Of a stretch of DNA of 64,000 nt, positions 34,005 through 42,348 are shown piece after piece. This DNA comes from an uncultured Flavonifractor sp. GTDB lineage: Bacteria; Bacillota; Clostridia; Oscillospirales; Oscillospiraceae. A model generated the notes under the pieces. That model ran no database searches. It was not told where the DNA came from and saw only the letters and a list, made by a program, of their open reading frames with translations. How positions within the stretch are numbered: position 1 is the stretch's first letter; each line of letters begins with the position of its first letter. A program made the position numbers and the translations under genes. The stretch spans positions 19,571-83,570 of the forward strand of contig CANDFO010000002.1 in NCBI GenBank assembly GCA_947384055.1, read 5' to 3'.

Positions 34005-35053
34005 ACCGTCCCCGTTACCGACAGGCTCTCCAGCCGGGGCAGCTGTGTCCTATCCACTGTTACATCGGCGGCCGGAGCCGTGATGGTGTAATTCTCCACG
34101 CCGTCCACGCCGTAGATCAGCGCTCCCAGCTTAGCCCGCAGGATATTCTGCCCCAGCAGCCGCCCGTCAAACCAGGCCCGGAGCCGGTTTTCCACGGCGG
34201 CCAGCACCGCTTTCCGGTCTGCGCCCGCCCTTGGCGTAACCGTCGCCGTCACCTGGACCGGCTTCACTTCCGGGGCTTTTACCTGTACATCCACGGCGAT
34301 CTCCCGCCTGGTCCGGAAATACTCCGTCAGCTCCGCCAGCAGTCCGCTGTCCGGCGCTCCCGCGGCGGTGGAGACCACCACATCTACCGTCCCTATCCCC
34401 CGGGGCCGCGGAATGACCACCGCCGCGGCCACCTCCGGAAAGGACATGGCTCCCTGCTGGTAAAAAGCGGCGTTGGCCCCGTTGGGCATTCGCTGAAACG
34501 TCTCCAGAATTCTGGCCCGCAGCGCTTCGTCTCCCTCCCGGTCCAGCCCTCCGGAGAAGGCCTCCGGATTGCCGCACCGGTTCACCCCCACCGGAGGTAC
34601 TGCCATCACCCGCACGGTGCCCGCCGCCGCGTTGCCCGCCGCTCCCGGCTCCAGGGCTCTGGCCCGCACCTCCACAGCCGTCTCCCCCGCCGGAAGCACT
34701 GCATCCTCCTCCGTTTCAAACCGGAGCTGTCCCGCCGTCAGGCATACGGTGCCTGATGGAATGGTCAGGTCGGTTTTGGAACCGCTTTCCCGCTCGAAAC
34801 GCAGTACTCCCCGTGCGGCCACGGCTTCCCGCCGCTCCAGCCCCCGCAGCTGGGCGTGGCGGTCCAGAAACTCCCCCTGCGCTGTCTGGGGAAAGCACTG
34901 CCGCCCCACCCAGTCCGCCTGCACATAGAGACTGTAAACCTGGGCGGCCACGGCGTAGAGCCGCACCGCCATGTCCCCGTCTCCGGCCAGGGCCGTCCCG
35001 GTCTCCCGCTGAAAGGTCCGCGCCATCTCCTGATAGATCTCCTCAAGGCTCAC
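34001..35053 (-). CDS. Baseplate protein J-like (XkdT)
   Basis: 350 residues, similar to Mu gp47/P2 gpJ and PBSX XkdT, the wedge protein linking hub and fibres. Recognisable stretches are ADWVGRQCFPQTAQGEFLDRHAQLRG near the start, VRARALEPGAAGNAAAGTV in the middle and VDVVVSTAAGAPDSGLLAEL later. It starts with GTG 35053 after a GGAGTAA site, directly after the previous gene. Intact and of normal family length. Confidence 0.88.
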   Translation of the reverse strand: MSLEEIYQEMARTFQRETGTALAGDGDMAVRLYAVAAQVYSLYVQADWVGRQCFPQTAQGEFLDRHAQLRGLERREAVAARGVLRFERESGSKTDLTIPSGTVCLTAGQLRFETEEDAVLPAGETAVEVRARALEPGAAGNAAAGTVRVMAVPPVGVNRCGNPEAFSGGLDREGDEALRARILETFQRMPNGANAAFYQQGAMSFPEVAAAVVIPRPRGIGTVDVVVSTAAGAPDSGLLAELTEYFRTRREIAVDVQVKAPEVKPVQVTATVTPRAGADRKAVLAAVENRLRAWFDGRLLGQNILRAKLGALIYGVDGVENYTITAPAADVTVDRTQLPRLESLSVTGTV

Positions 35054-35392
35054 TTACTCCACCTCCGCCGTCACGCGCAGCGTCTGCCCCTTCCACAGCA
35101 GCTCCACCTGCATATTCCCGTCCCCTTCCAGCCGGACTTCCGCAACCTCCAGGTCCTCCTCCCCAGCCAGGGCCTCCGCCGCGTACTGCCGTGCCAGCCC
35201 TTCCCGCCGGCCCGGGGGCTGGCGGCACAGCAGATACAGCCTGCTCCCCAGTTCGGGCAACAGGGGAAAGCATCCCCGGCGGACGGACAGCTTCCACAGC
35301 ACCCGCTGCAACAGCTCCTCCCGCCCCTCTGCCCGCCGGAAGCCCCCCTGCCCGTCGGGGAGATAATCCCCGTCCCGCACCATCAGCTCCAC
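35054..35392 (-). CDS. Baseplate wedge protein, XkdS/DUF2634-like
   Basis: 112 residues at the position of XkdS/gp25 in PBSX-type clusters. The start MELMVRDGDYLPDGQGGFRRAEGREELLQRVLWKLSVRRG matches the pattern of small wedge proteins (initial operator, then a helix with RVLWKL). GTG 35392 follows AGGAGTAAC. It abuts gene J. The assignment rests on position plus a moderate sequence likeness. Confidence 0.7.
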   Translation of the reverse strand: MELMVRDGDYLPDGQGGFRRAEGREELLQRVLWKLSVRRGCFPLLPELGSRLYLLCRQPPGRREGLARQYAAEALAGEEDLEVAEVRLEGDGNMQVELLWKGQTLRVTAEVE

Positions 35393-35393
35393 G

Positions 35394-35765
35394 TTACTCC
35401 TCCTCCACCACCACGCGTTTTCCGTTGACCCGCACGTCGCCGCTCATGGCGATAACGCCGCTGTTGCTGAGATAGACCGAAGCCCCGCCGCTGTAGAGCA
35501 GCAGCTCTCCCGGAGCCAGGTTCCAGTCTGCCCGGCATCTGACTCCCGCCACACAGGGCTGCTCCCCGTCGGTTCCGGCCTTGACCACCAGGACCTCCTG
35601 ACCCTGCGCTGGCCGCCACACGCAGCCGCCCGGCCCGTATACCGGCATGTCCCGCCGTTCGCCGTCCAGCACCGCCCCCGCCGGGTCGCCCGGCAGGGTT
35701 ACGCTGCCTACCTGAACTGCGGCCTCCCGTCTCCGGCCCGCCTCTGTCCTTCTGGAAAGCCACAT
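35394..35765 (-). CDS. Baseplate spike-like protein (gpV/XkdR position)
   Basis: 123 residues. It contains an OB-like segment (MPVYGPGGCVWRPAQGQEVLVV) followed by beta repeats (GELLLYSGGASVYLSNSGVIAMSGDVRVNG), as in phage spike/gpV proteins. PBSX has XkdR here, so the exact family is uncertain. It lies between the hub protein and the XkdS-like gene, with ATG 35765. Confidence 0.6.
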   Translation of the reverse strand: MWLSRRTEAGRRREAAVQVGSVTLPGDPAGAVLDGERRDMPVYGPGGCVWRPAQGQEVLVVKAGTDGEQPCVAGVRCRADWNLAPGELLLYSGGASVYLSNSGVIAMSGDVRVNGKRVVVEEE

Positions 35766-35784
35766 GACATCATCCCCTTTTTTG

Positions 35785-36735
35785 TCATCCGCCTGTCTCC
35801 GGCGCTCCCAGGGTCAGGGCGGTATAGGCGCCCCGCCCGTCCAGCCCGGAGACACTCTCCGTCACCCGCCAGAGCCCCCGGCACACATCCTGGGCCAGGG
35901 CCAGCTCCACCAGGTCCCCCGGCCAGGCCCGGAACGCCCCCGGCAGGGTAAGCTCTACCTGCCTCCAGGTCTCGGCGGAGCGCTGGAGCTGATATTCCCC
36001 GGAGTAACGCATGGCCTGATAGCTGCTCCGGCCCGGCATGGTCAGCACACGGCGGCACCGGCCGCCCCGCCGGGCAAAATTCCGGTCTGTCACCTGCTGA
36101 ACCTCCCCGGTGGTCCGGTCCCGCACCAGCACCTCCGAAAGCACCCCATACCGCCTCTCCCGCCAGGTCAGGGCCGTCACCGCCGCGTCCGCCCCCAGCC
36201 GCAGCCGCTCCCCATCCCGCCAGGGGGCGGCGCACAGCCGTCCCTCCCGGTCAAACCTGGGGGTCACACCCCCGTAGTACCGGCAGAATTCATAGAGCAC
36301 CTGCCACTCGCTGCTGCCCGCCGCCACGGAAAACCCCGGCACAGCGGGAAGCTGCACCGTCTCCCCTGTCCGGATGCCGTAGGGGGTTACATGGTCTCTG
36401 AGGATATCGGCGAAAGTCGCCGCCTGGTAATCGCAGCCCAGGGCCTCGTTGTCCAGCAGCAGGGCGGCCATGCCCCGGCCGGAGAGCTCCAGTTTTCCGC
36501 CGTTTTCATCCCAGCCGCAGGAAAACTCGTCCACCACGCCGGTAAAAACCCGCCGGCCATCCTCCTCGGCGGCAAACCGCACAGCCTCGCTGAGGGCCCC
36601 GGCCTCCCCCGGGTTCCACAGGCAGGTGACGGAAAAGCTGTCGCAGGGCACGCCGCAGGCGTATTCCATTCTCCAGGCAGTTATATCAGGCAGAGCGATG
36701 GTGCGCCCGTCCCAGCATTCCAGGGTCCCCTTCAT
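35785..36735 (-). CDS. Baseplate hub protein, XkdQ/gpD type
   Basis: 316 residues, equivalent to P2 gpD/PBSX XkdQ. A swivel-like N-terminus (RMEYACGVPCDSFSVTC), VFTGVVDEF and the late-control segment WQVLYEFCRYYGGVTPRFDREGRL fit this hub family. The start overlaps the LysM gene stop by 4 bases (ATGA). Intact. Confidence 0.82.
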   Translation of the reverse strand: MKGTLECWDGRTIALPDITAWRMEYACGVPCDSFSVTCLWNPGEAGALSEAVRFAAEEDGRRVFTGVVDEFSCGWDENGGKLELSGRGMAALLLDNEALGCDYQAATFADILRDHVTPYGIRTGETVQLPAVPGFSVAAGSSEWQVLYEFCRYYGGVTPRFDREGRLCAAPWRDGERLRLGADAAVTALTWRERRYGVLSEVLVRDRTTGEVQQVTDRNFARRGGRCRRVLTMPGRSSYQAMRYSGEYQLQRSAETWRQVELTLPGAFRAWPGDLVELALAQDVCRGLWRVTESVSGLDGRGAYTALTLGAPETGG

Positions 36736-37307
36736 CCCAGCCGCACCTTCTCTCCCGTCAAAATCAAGTTGGGATTTTTAATCTGGGGATTGAGGTCGAT
36801 CAGGGCGGTGAGGCTGAGCCCGTTGTCCCTGGCGATGCCCCACAACGTCTCTCCCCGGCGCACGGTGTGCCATACGCCCCCCGTGCTTTCGCTTGTTCCG
36901 GCGGATTCCGCCGCCGGCGCGGGCTCCACCCGAATTCCCGCGCTGTGCCCCTGAAACCCCTCCCAGAAGGCGAACGTGTAGCGCACATAGTCGGCCCTGG
37001 GCACCTGCTTTAGGGAGAGCTCCACAAAATAGGCGTTGGAGGTCTGCCATACCGGGTGGACCAGCAGCCCCGGCCCGTCCTGATAAAAGACGGTGGCCAG
37101 TTTCTTAAACTCCTGATAGGCCCCCTGTCCCACGAACTCCCCCTCGCCCCGCATAATCCGCTTCGCGGGTCCCAGGTCCTGGAGGAAATAGCGTCCGAAG
37201 GGCACCTTCCGCTCCCCCATCGTCCGCTGGTAGTCGATGGTGTAGACCCTGGGGTTGTGGGGCCACACATAGTCCTTATACCGCATTGCCGCCAGTTTCA
37301 CCGGCAT
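36732..37307 (-). CDS. LysM tail/baseplate protein, XkdP type
   Basis: 191 residues. A phage-specific N-terminal domain (about 1-120) is followed by a linker and one LysM domain (VWHTVRRGETLWGIARDNGLSLTALIDLNPQIKNPNLILTG; cited here by its ends, VWHTVRRGE to NLILTG). PBSX XkdP and T4 gp53 relatives have this form and sit under the tail tube. ATG 37307 is preferred to the upstream in-frame start at 37331 because GGAGG lies 8 bases before it. Confidence 0.85.
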   Translation of the reverse strand: MPVKLAAMRYKDYVWPHNPRVYTIDYQRTMGERKVPFGRYFLQDLGPAKRIMRGEGEFVGQGAYQEFKKLATVFYQDGPGLLVHPVWQTSNAYFVELSLKQVPRADYVRYTFAFWEGFQGHSAGIRVEPAPAAESAGTSESTGGVWHTVRRGETLWGIARDNGLSLTALIDLNPQIKNPNLILTGEKVRLG

Positions 37308-37333
37308 CCCTCCCCCTCCGAACTCAATCACAC

Positions 37334-37999
37334 CTAGAACAGGGTAAATCCCCTGTCATACCGCCGGGCGTCCCGCTCCAGGGCCCGGTCCAGCTCCGCC
37401 GGGGTGAGCACGCCTCCGGCGGTGAGCTCCGGCTGTTCCGGCCAGGTCCCGCCGCCGGTCTCCCGTCGGGCGTAGTCCGCCGCGGCCGCCCCCTGCCGGA
37501 GCTCCCGGTAGAGCCAGGCCCCGCCGTCCTCCGGCGGAAACCGTCGAGGGACGGCGGCGGGTGGCAGGGCTCCCTTTACCGTCCGGCTGTCCCACGCCCC
37601 CCAGAGCTCCGGCAGCTCCCGTTCCTCCCCCCGGTTCTCTGTGCCGCCATTCTCCGCCGCCTGCCGGTACATCTCTTCTCTGTCTCCCGGCGGGGTTCCC
37701 CGTTCCACAGCGGGGACGCCCAGTACAGCCCTTTCCCCTGGCCAAAGCTCTGCCAAAAGCGGCTCCGCCGCCGTGCCGCCCCGCCCCGGCGCGGCCTCTT
37801 CCGGCGCCGGCCGAACCTTCCCGCCGTACTTCTGCAGACCGGAGGTCTCCTCCCCGCGCCTTCCCGCCGGCGCCTGCCCCCCGCCAGCCGTTCCCCGCCG
37901 CCGGATTGGGCCGCTCGCCGCCGGGAGCAGCGCCTCGGGACTGTCCTCCTCCTGTTCCCGCGCCTGTTCCTCCAAAAGCTCCTCCAGATAGTCTCTCAT
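37334..37999 (-). CDS. Unrecognised phage-cluster protein in the tape-measure slot
   Basis: I do not recognise this 221-residue protein. The N-terminus is an acidic helix (YLEELLEEQAREQEED), the middle is low-complexity Gly/Pro/Ala/Arg, and the C-terminus is more ordered, ending LERDARRYDRGFTLF. It occupies the place where contractile-tail phages carry the tape-measure gene (usually over 600 residues with hydrophobic stretches), but it is short and has no membrane-like or long coiled-coil region. It overlaps the chaperone frameshift product by 4 bases (ATGA). Confidence 0.55.
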   Translation of the reverse strand: MRDYLEELLEEQAREQEEDSPEALLPAASGPIRRRGTAGGGQAPAGRRGEETSGLQKYGGKVRPAPEEAAPGRGGTAAEPLLAELWPGERAVLGVPAVERGTPPGDREEMYRQAAENGGTENRGEERELPELWGAWDSRTVKGALPPAAVPRRFPPEDGGAWLYRELRQGAAAADYARRETGGGTWPEQPELTAGGVLTPAELDRALERDARRYDRGFTLF

Positions 38000-38292
38000 T
38001 CCGTCTCCCCCCGGGCCAGCCGCTGAAACCGCTCCCAGTCGAAGGCAGCGTTTTCCCCGGCTGCGGATTCCACAGCCAGTCCGCCGCAGATGGGGCAGCG
38101 TCCTCCCGCGGCCTCAGAGCGGCAGGCGGGGCAGAGCCGTTCCAGCTCCTCCTCCTGGTCCAGGGCCATGTGGAGCGCGCACCACAGGTAATCTCTGGGC
38201 TTCATTTCCCGGACCCGCTCCTCGGTGGGCAGGGCTCCGAAGGCTCTGAGCACGCGCCAGCGCAGGCGCTCCTCCGGCGCGTGCTCTAGGCT
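37996..38292 (-). CDS. Tail assembly chaperone, -1 frameshift extension (GT-like)
   Basis: 98 codons reached from the preceding gene by a -1 slip on A-AAA-AAA at 38298-38292. The frame is open through the slip site without a stop. A GTG at 38253 could in theory start it alone, but there is no SD. The product would be a 210-residue fusion, like gpGT of lambda and matching chaperones of contractile phages. The extension carries a possible zinc ribbon (CPACRSEAAGGRCPICGG). Confidence 0.75.
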   Translation of the reverse strand, partial: SLEHAPEERLRWRVLRAFGALPTEERVREMKPRDYLWCALHMALDQEEELERLCPACRSEAAGGRCPICGGLAVESAAGENAAFDWERFQRLARGETE

Positions 38293-38298
38293 TTTTTT
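38248..38298 (-). promoter_or_regulatory. Programmed -1 frameshift signal
   Basis: Slippery heptamer A AAA AAA (38298-38292), 5-base spacer GCCTA, then a perfect 11-bp stem GAGCACGCGCC/GGCGCGTGCTC (38286-38276 with 38258-38248). The order, phase and distance match known -1 frameshift sites. Confidence 0.8.
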
Positions 38299-38627
38299 AG
38301 CTGCCGGCAGCGCTCCTCTCCGTCGTCGGGGCCGGGGTCCTCCGCCCGGTCGAAGTCCGCCCAGCGCCGGGCCAGCGTTCCAATCTGCCGGGAGGTCATC
38401 CCCTCCAGCACCGCCGCCCCGTCTGGAAAGACGGCCTGCTTCTCCCGCTCCAGCGCTCTGGCCAGCAGGCAGGCATTGGCGCAGAGGGCCTGCTCCCGCT
38501 CCCCCTGGGCCAGCGCCCGGGCCTCTCGCCGGGTCTCCAGCACCTCTCTGGCGCTGAGCAGGCGCAGGCTCATCCCATTCTCCAGCTCCAGCCGCTCAGC
38601 ACCGTATAAAAAGAACCGTTCTTCCAT
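38286..38627 (-). CDS. Tail assembly chaperone (G-like, XkdN position)
   Basis: 113 residues, mostly helical (EVLETRREARALAQGEREQALCANACLLARAL). It follows the tail tube gene, the usual place for the chaperone that coats the tape measure. It ends QLKKA-stop right after a run of seven A, which forms the slippery site. The short form should be the main product. ATG 38627 has a weak SD. Confidence 0.72.
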   Translation of the reverse strand: MEERFFLYGAERLELENGMSLRLLSAREVLETRREARALAQGEREQALCANACLLARALEREKQAVFPDGAAVLEGMTSRQIGTLARRWADFDRAEDPGPDDGEERCRQLKKA

Positions 38628-38638
38628 GCCGCGCCCCC

Positions 38639-39028
38639 TTAAACCGCCGTTTCAATCCGTCTGGCGGCTACCACTGTAATTTTCTCCACCACCATGGCCC
38701 CCAGCGTGCCCACCTCGCTGATCGTGCTCCACTGGCAGCCGGAATAGATAATTCTTCGGTCCGGCTTGCAGATCACCAGGCTGAAATCCTCCATCTCGTG
38801 GAAATTCAATCCGTCCCGGATGGCCTCGTCCGTAGCGTACAGCCGGGTGAGCTCCACCACATGGCTGCGGGGCCCCGGAATGGTGGCCACAGGTTCATCC
38901 TCGCCGAAGGCCTCCACGTTCTGGCTGCTCCGGGCCGCCCGTGCGCTGTAGCTCTGGACTACGGCCACCTTTCTGCCGTCCACCTCCAGATAGATATCAC
39001 AGCTGGTTGGAAATCCTGCAATTTTCAC
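38639..39028 (-). CDS. Contractile tail tube protein, XkdM type
   Basis: 129 residues, the size of PBSX XkdM/DUF2001 tube subunits. KIAGFPTSCDIYLEVDGRKVAVVQSYSA at the start and RRIIYSGCQWSTISEVGTLGAMVVEKITVVAA at the end match the two-sheet tube fold. It is preceded by the sheath gene and followed by the chaperone. ATG 39028 follows AAAGGGGGACGGCG. Confidence 0.85.
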   Translation of the reverse strand: MKIAGFPTSCDIYLEVDGRKVAVVQSYSARAARSSQNVEAFGEDEPVATIPGPRSHVVELTRLYATDEAIRDGLNFHEMEDFSLVICKPDRRIIYSGCQWSTISEVGTLGAMVVEKITVVAARRIETAV

Positions 39029-39104
39029 ACGCCGTCCCCCTTTCGTTTTTTCCTCCGCGGCACGCCGCCATACTCCTGCCGCCGCTTTTCCGTGTGGCGT
39101 CCCG

Positions 39105-40133
39105 TCATACGGTGATATGGGCGCTGATCCAGATCTGATTAAGGCCGTAGGCCACAGTAAAGGAGAAGTCTACCAGACAGACGGTGGGGTTTTCCGTGTC
39201 AGCGGCCACCCGCACCCCGTCGTACCCGGTAATAATCTCCCGGGCCAGCTTATTTTCCAGCTCCAGCACCACTTGGGAACGGATCGCCCCCCTGCTCTGC
39301 TCGGTGTTTTTGGCCCGGCGGAATTTGGAGCGCAGGGCATTGCGCACGGCGGGGATCACGTCGTCCACAATGCGTATGGTGGTCAGCTCCCGCCAGGTGG
39401 CGTCGGCTGCCTCGCCGCTCCTGGTGCGGGTGGTAACGCCCCGGACCACGCTGACCTGTCCCCCCGTCTGTTCCAGGGGAGTCACGCCGCCCCGGACCAG
39501 CAGGTCAATTTCGCTGTCGCCATAGTTCTGGGTCAGCTCCTCCAGTCCCCGCAGCACCGCGCCTCCCAGGGGCACAGCGGGGTCGTTCTCTCCGGCGATG
39601 GCTCCGGCCGCCGCCGCTGCTGCCAGCCCGCCGCCGGCGCCGCCGGGGGCGAGCAGTACCACCCGCTCGCTGTTGACGGCCTCCGCCCGCTTCACCAGCT
39701 GGCTGACGGTCTCACCGGGGGAGCCCTGGACCACGGCGATCCGCTCTCGCCGGGCGGCGGAGGCGGCCTCCACGCTGTCCCGCAGCTTCTGTTGTATGGT
39801 CAGGTCGGCGCTGTCGCACACCACCAGGGAGAGCTCCTCCTCCTGCAGGCGGGCAAAGGCGGCCTCATATCCGCTCTCGCCGGCCGTCGGCACGGCCTTT
39901 ACCTGGGCCGCGCCGTTGAGGAACAATATCCTGGCCAGCCGTGTCAGCCCGTCCTCCGCCCCGAATTGGCTGACCGCGTCCTCATAGCGGCTCAGCTCGT
40001 ACAGGGTACCCGCCGTCCCCTTTCCGCTGGCGGCCGCCAGACCCACGGTGCCGCCTCCGCCTCCGCCGCTGACCACCGCAGAGGCGTCATAGCTGGAGTA
40101 GACCCCCGGCCGTTCGTGTCTGATTGTGTTCAA
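39105..40133 (-). CDS. Contractile tail sheath protein, XkdK type
   Basis: 342 residues, on the short side for phage sheaths but like those of diffocin-type tails (about 350). The N-terminal RHERPGVYSSYDAS is the typical opening. The C-terminal half (TTRIVDDVIPAVRNALRSKF, LEDKL-like VVLELENKLAREIITGYDGVRV) is the conserved inner domain that binds the tube. It overlaps the previous gene by 4 bases. A sheath means a contractile (myovirus-like) tail. Confidence 0.9.
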   Translation of the reverse strand: MNTIRHERPGVYSSYDASAVVSGGGGGGTVGLAAASGKGTAGTLYELSRYEDAVSQFGAEDGLTRLARILFLNGAAQVKAVPTAGESGYEAAFARLQEEELSLVVCDSADLTIQQKLRDSVEAASAARRERIAVVQGSPGETVSQLVKRAEAVNSERVVLLAPGGAGGGLAAAAAAGAIAGENDPAVPLGGAVLRGLEELTQNYGDSEIDLLVRGGVTPLEQTGGQVSVVRGVTTRTRSGEAADATWRELTTIRIVDDVIPAVRNALRSKFRRAKNTEQSRGAIRSQVVLELENKLAREIITGYDGVRVAADTENPTVCLVDFSFTVAYGLNQIWISAHITV

Positions 40134-40627
40134 GCTCTGCCCTCTCCTCTCACCATAAAGTCCAGGAACGCGCCGCCCTCCTCCGCCACGGCGTAGAGGA
40201 AGCCCTCGCAGAGGGCCTCTGCCGGACAGCAGAACAGCCCGCTATCCTGTTCATACCGGATTGCGCCGCAGGAGAGCTCTTTTACCCTCAGCCCCTCCGG
40301 GCCGGAGCGGCGGAGGGCCTGGACCAGCCGGTCAAAGGCCGACCGCAGGCCCTCCGCGCCGCACCCCTTGGGGGCGTACAGGTCCAGCCCGAAGGTCAGC
40401 CGGACCCTGCGCCCGTAGAGCTCCTCCCAGCGCCCGGTCTCCCGGTTGTACCGCTCCCCCAGGTAGTCCTGGAACCCGCCCGGTCCCCCTTGGCAGGCCC
40501 GCAGGGATACCGCCGCGGCCACATGGTTCCGGCGAACCCTGGCCTCCTCCGGCCAGGCGCACAGGGCATCGATGTCCTGTGCCCGCAGGAATTCCGCCAT
40601 CCGTTCCCTCGCCCGGTCCAGCGTCAT
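40130..40627 (-). CDS. Phage neck/tail-completion protein (XkdJ position), uncertain
   Basis: 165 residues, between the head-tail connector genes and the sheath, where tail terminator proteins are encoded. MTLDRARERMAEFLRAQDIDA and RVRLTFGLDLYAPKGCGAEGL are visible, but I do not recognise the family. It overlaps its neighbours by 4 bases on both sides (ATGA), so it is fully coupled. Confidence 0.6.
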   Translation of the reverse strand: MTLDRARERMAEFLRAQDIDALCAWPEEARVRRNHVAAAVSLRACQGGPGGFQDYLGERYNRETGRWEELYGRRVRLTFGLDLYAPKGCGAEGLRSAFDRLVQALRRSGPEGLRVKELSCGAIRYEQDSGLFCCPAEALCEGFLYAVAEEGGAFLDFMVRGEGRA

Positions 40628-40959
40628 AGTTCCGCCACCTCCCGGTCCCGTCTCCGCAGAACGGCCCGCCAGTGGTTCAGCTCCTCCCCCAGGCAGACCG
40701 GCTGAGCGGCAATCACCTCATACTCCTCCCCCCGCCAGCGGACATATCCGCCCTCCGGGGAAACCGCGGGGCTGCCCAGATAGCGCCAGCGGTCCTGCCG
40801 CACCCGTCCCAGGGGGGTGGGCAGCTCCTGCTCCTCCCGGCGGGGCAGCGGCTGCACAAAGGCCCGGCAGGGAATGCCCAGCGGCTCCCCCGGGACGAGG
40901 ATCTCCACCCTCTGTCCATACCGCTCCAGCAGGGCGGAAAACACCTTTGCGGGGCTCAA
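40624..40959 (-). CDS. Phage head-tail joining protein (XkdH/I position), uncertain
   Basis: 111 residues if TTG 40959 is the start (TTGA overlaps the previous stop; GGGGGGTG is upstream). MSPAKVFSALLERYGQRVEIL and YVRWRGEEYEVIAAQPVCLGEELNHWRAVLRR resemble small minor structural proteins of head completion (a beta domain with a WRG/EEYEV turn). The longer open frame to 41208 is a shadow of the preceding gene. Confidence 0.6.
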   Translation of the reverse strand: MSPAKVFSALLERYGQRVEILVPGEPLGIPCRAFVQPLPRREEQELPTPLGRVRQDRWRYLGSPAVSPEGGYVRWRGEEYEVIAAQPVCLGEELNHWRAVLRRRDREVAEL

Positions 40960-41315
40960 CCGGGCACCCCCCGAAAGATAAAGCCGCTGTCCCGAAGGAA
41001 GGGCGCCAGCACTTGCCTGGCCTGGCGGCGCAGATTCTCCCGCCGGGCGGCGTCTCCTCCGGTCCTGGTCTGGACGGAGACGTCGCCGGCGGCAAAGCGC
41101 TCCACGCCGTCCTCCCGGCCCGCCGTCAGCGCGGCCAGGGCCAGCCACGCGGCGGCCAGGGGGAACAACCCGCCGCACTCCTCTGGGGAGAGGCCCTCCT
41201 TCAGCCACCCGGCGGCCTCCTGCCCGGCGGCGGCGCAGAGGACTCGGAGGGCGGCCAGCTCGCCGGCCTCCACCCGCCCCAGGGTCTTGGCCAGCACAAA
41301 GATCTCCTCCTCCAT
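40956..41315 (-). CDS. Head-tail connector protein, uncertain
   Basis: 119 residues, all helical, starting MEEEIFVLAKTLGRVEAGELAALRVLC; such helical connector proteins (gp6/gp15-like) follow the capsid gene in many phages. ATG 41315 overlaps the capsid stop (TGATG). A GTG at 41318 is also in frame. Name given by position and fold impression only. Confidence 0.6.
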   Translation of the reverse strand: MEEEIFVLAKTLGRVEAGELAALRVLCAAAGQEAAGWLKEGLSPEECGGLFPLAAAWLALAALTAGREDGVERFAAGDVSVQTRTGGDAARRENLRRQARQVLAPFLRDSGFIFRGVPG

Positions 41316-42334
41316 CACAGGGCCAGCACCCTGGAGGCCCCGTTGAAGAGCTTGGCGAAGCCGCTGACGCTGGTAATCGCCGCCCGCTCCAGCTGGCGGT
41401 CGATGAGCTTGTCGTACTCCACCAGCACGTCGGAGCCCTGTACCATCTCCAGGGCGTAATTCCGGTCCAGCCCGATGAGCTTTCCGCTCTCCAGGGCGGA
41501 GGTGCGCAGCAGCGTGGCGCCCAGGGGGGTGGCCAGCCTGCCGGTGCCCTGGAAGTTGAGACCCGTCAGGGGATTCTGGAATTCGGTGAGCTTGAGCATC
41601 TGAAGCATTACGTCGCCGGACACCAGCAGGGTATTCATCTCATAGGGGTCGAACTGGGCCCAGAAGTCCACCAGGTCGCTGTAGGTGAGCTTTTTCCCGG
41701 CGCTCTCCGGCAGGGCCGTGACCTGGGCGGGGTTGTCGTTGCCGTCGCCGTGGAGCAGCACGTCAATGGCGTCCTCCAGATGCATCCGGTTGATGTGCGC
41801 ACCAATCTGCCGCAGAGTGACGGAGAAGAGGTCCAGCTTCTGTCCCCGGATGGCCTCATAGGAGGCCACCAGCATCCGCCCCCGCTTGTGAAGGCGGACC
41901 AGATTCTCCTGGGTTTTTACCTCAGTCTGCGGGATGGCCGCGCCCTCTTCCACCCGGCGCAGCGCCTTGTCCTCATCCCCGGGGACCGAGGCGATAGAGC
42001 GATAGTCCATGCCGTCGAACCGGGTGACGGCGGCGGTAATATGGGGCAGCAGGTCGCTCTCCTCCATGCCCTGCCGCACGGAGCGGGCAATGTATTCCGG
42101 GAAGAGCACCGCGGACTGAGAGGTGCGGAAAAACTTCTCCACCGTGTCGGACCCCGCGCCCTTAACCTTGATATCAAAGCGCTTCAGCTGCCGCTGATAG
42201 GCGTCCAGGCCCTCCAGAGGCGTGCCCTTATAGGCCTCGGAGGGGTCCTCCCGCTCCAGGGTCTGGGTAAAGGAACGTCCCGCTTCGCCGTACATGCCCT
42301 TTTCCAGCTTGAGATTGTCATACCGGTAAGCCAT
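41315..42334 (-). CDS. Major capsid protein, XkdG-like
   Basis: 339 residues. Family marks: FFRTSQSAVLFPEYIARSVRQGMEESD, RKRGR-type VRLHKRGRMLVASYEAIRGQ, and the P-domain segment INRMHLEDAIDVLLHGDGNDNPA. This matches the PBSX XkdG/HK97-fold coat proteins of contractile phages. ATG 42334 follows AAGGAGGGAAAGGCAT; the upstream open frame is not coding. Full length and intact. Confidence 0.88.
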   Translation of the reverse strand: MAYRYDNLKLEKGMYGEAGRSFTQTLEREDPSEAYKGTPLEGLDAYQRQLKRFDIKVKGAGSDTVEKFFRTSQSAVLFPEYIARSVRQGMEESDLLPHITAAVTRFDGMDYRSIASVPGDEDKALRRVEEGAAIPQTEVKTQENLVRLHKRGRMLVASYEAIRGQKLDLFSVTLRQIGAHINRMHLEDAIDVLLHGDGNDNPAQVTALPESAGKKLTYSDLVDFWAQFDPYEMNTLLVSGDVMLQMLKLTEFQNPLTGLNFQGTGRLATPLGATLLRTSALESGKLIGLDRNYALEMVQGSDVLVEYDKLIDRQLERAAITSVSGFAKLFNGASRVLAL

Positions 42335-42348
42335 ATGCCTTTCCCTCC

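Noticed and set aside
37334..37999. The 221-residue protein considered as the tape-measure protein
   Set aside because: Too short and lacks hydrophobic or continuous coiled-coil segments; left as unrecognised.
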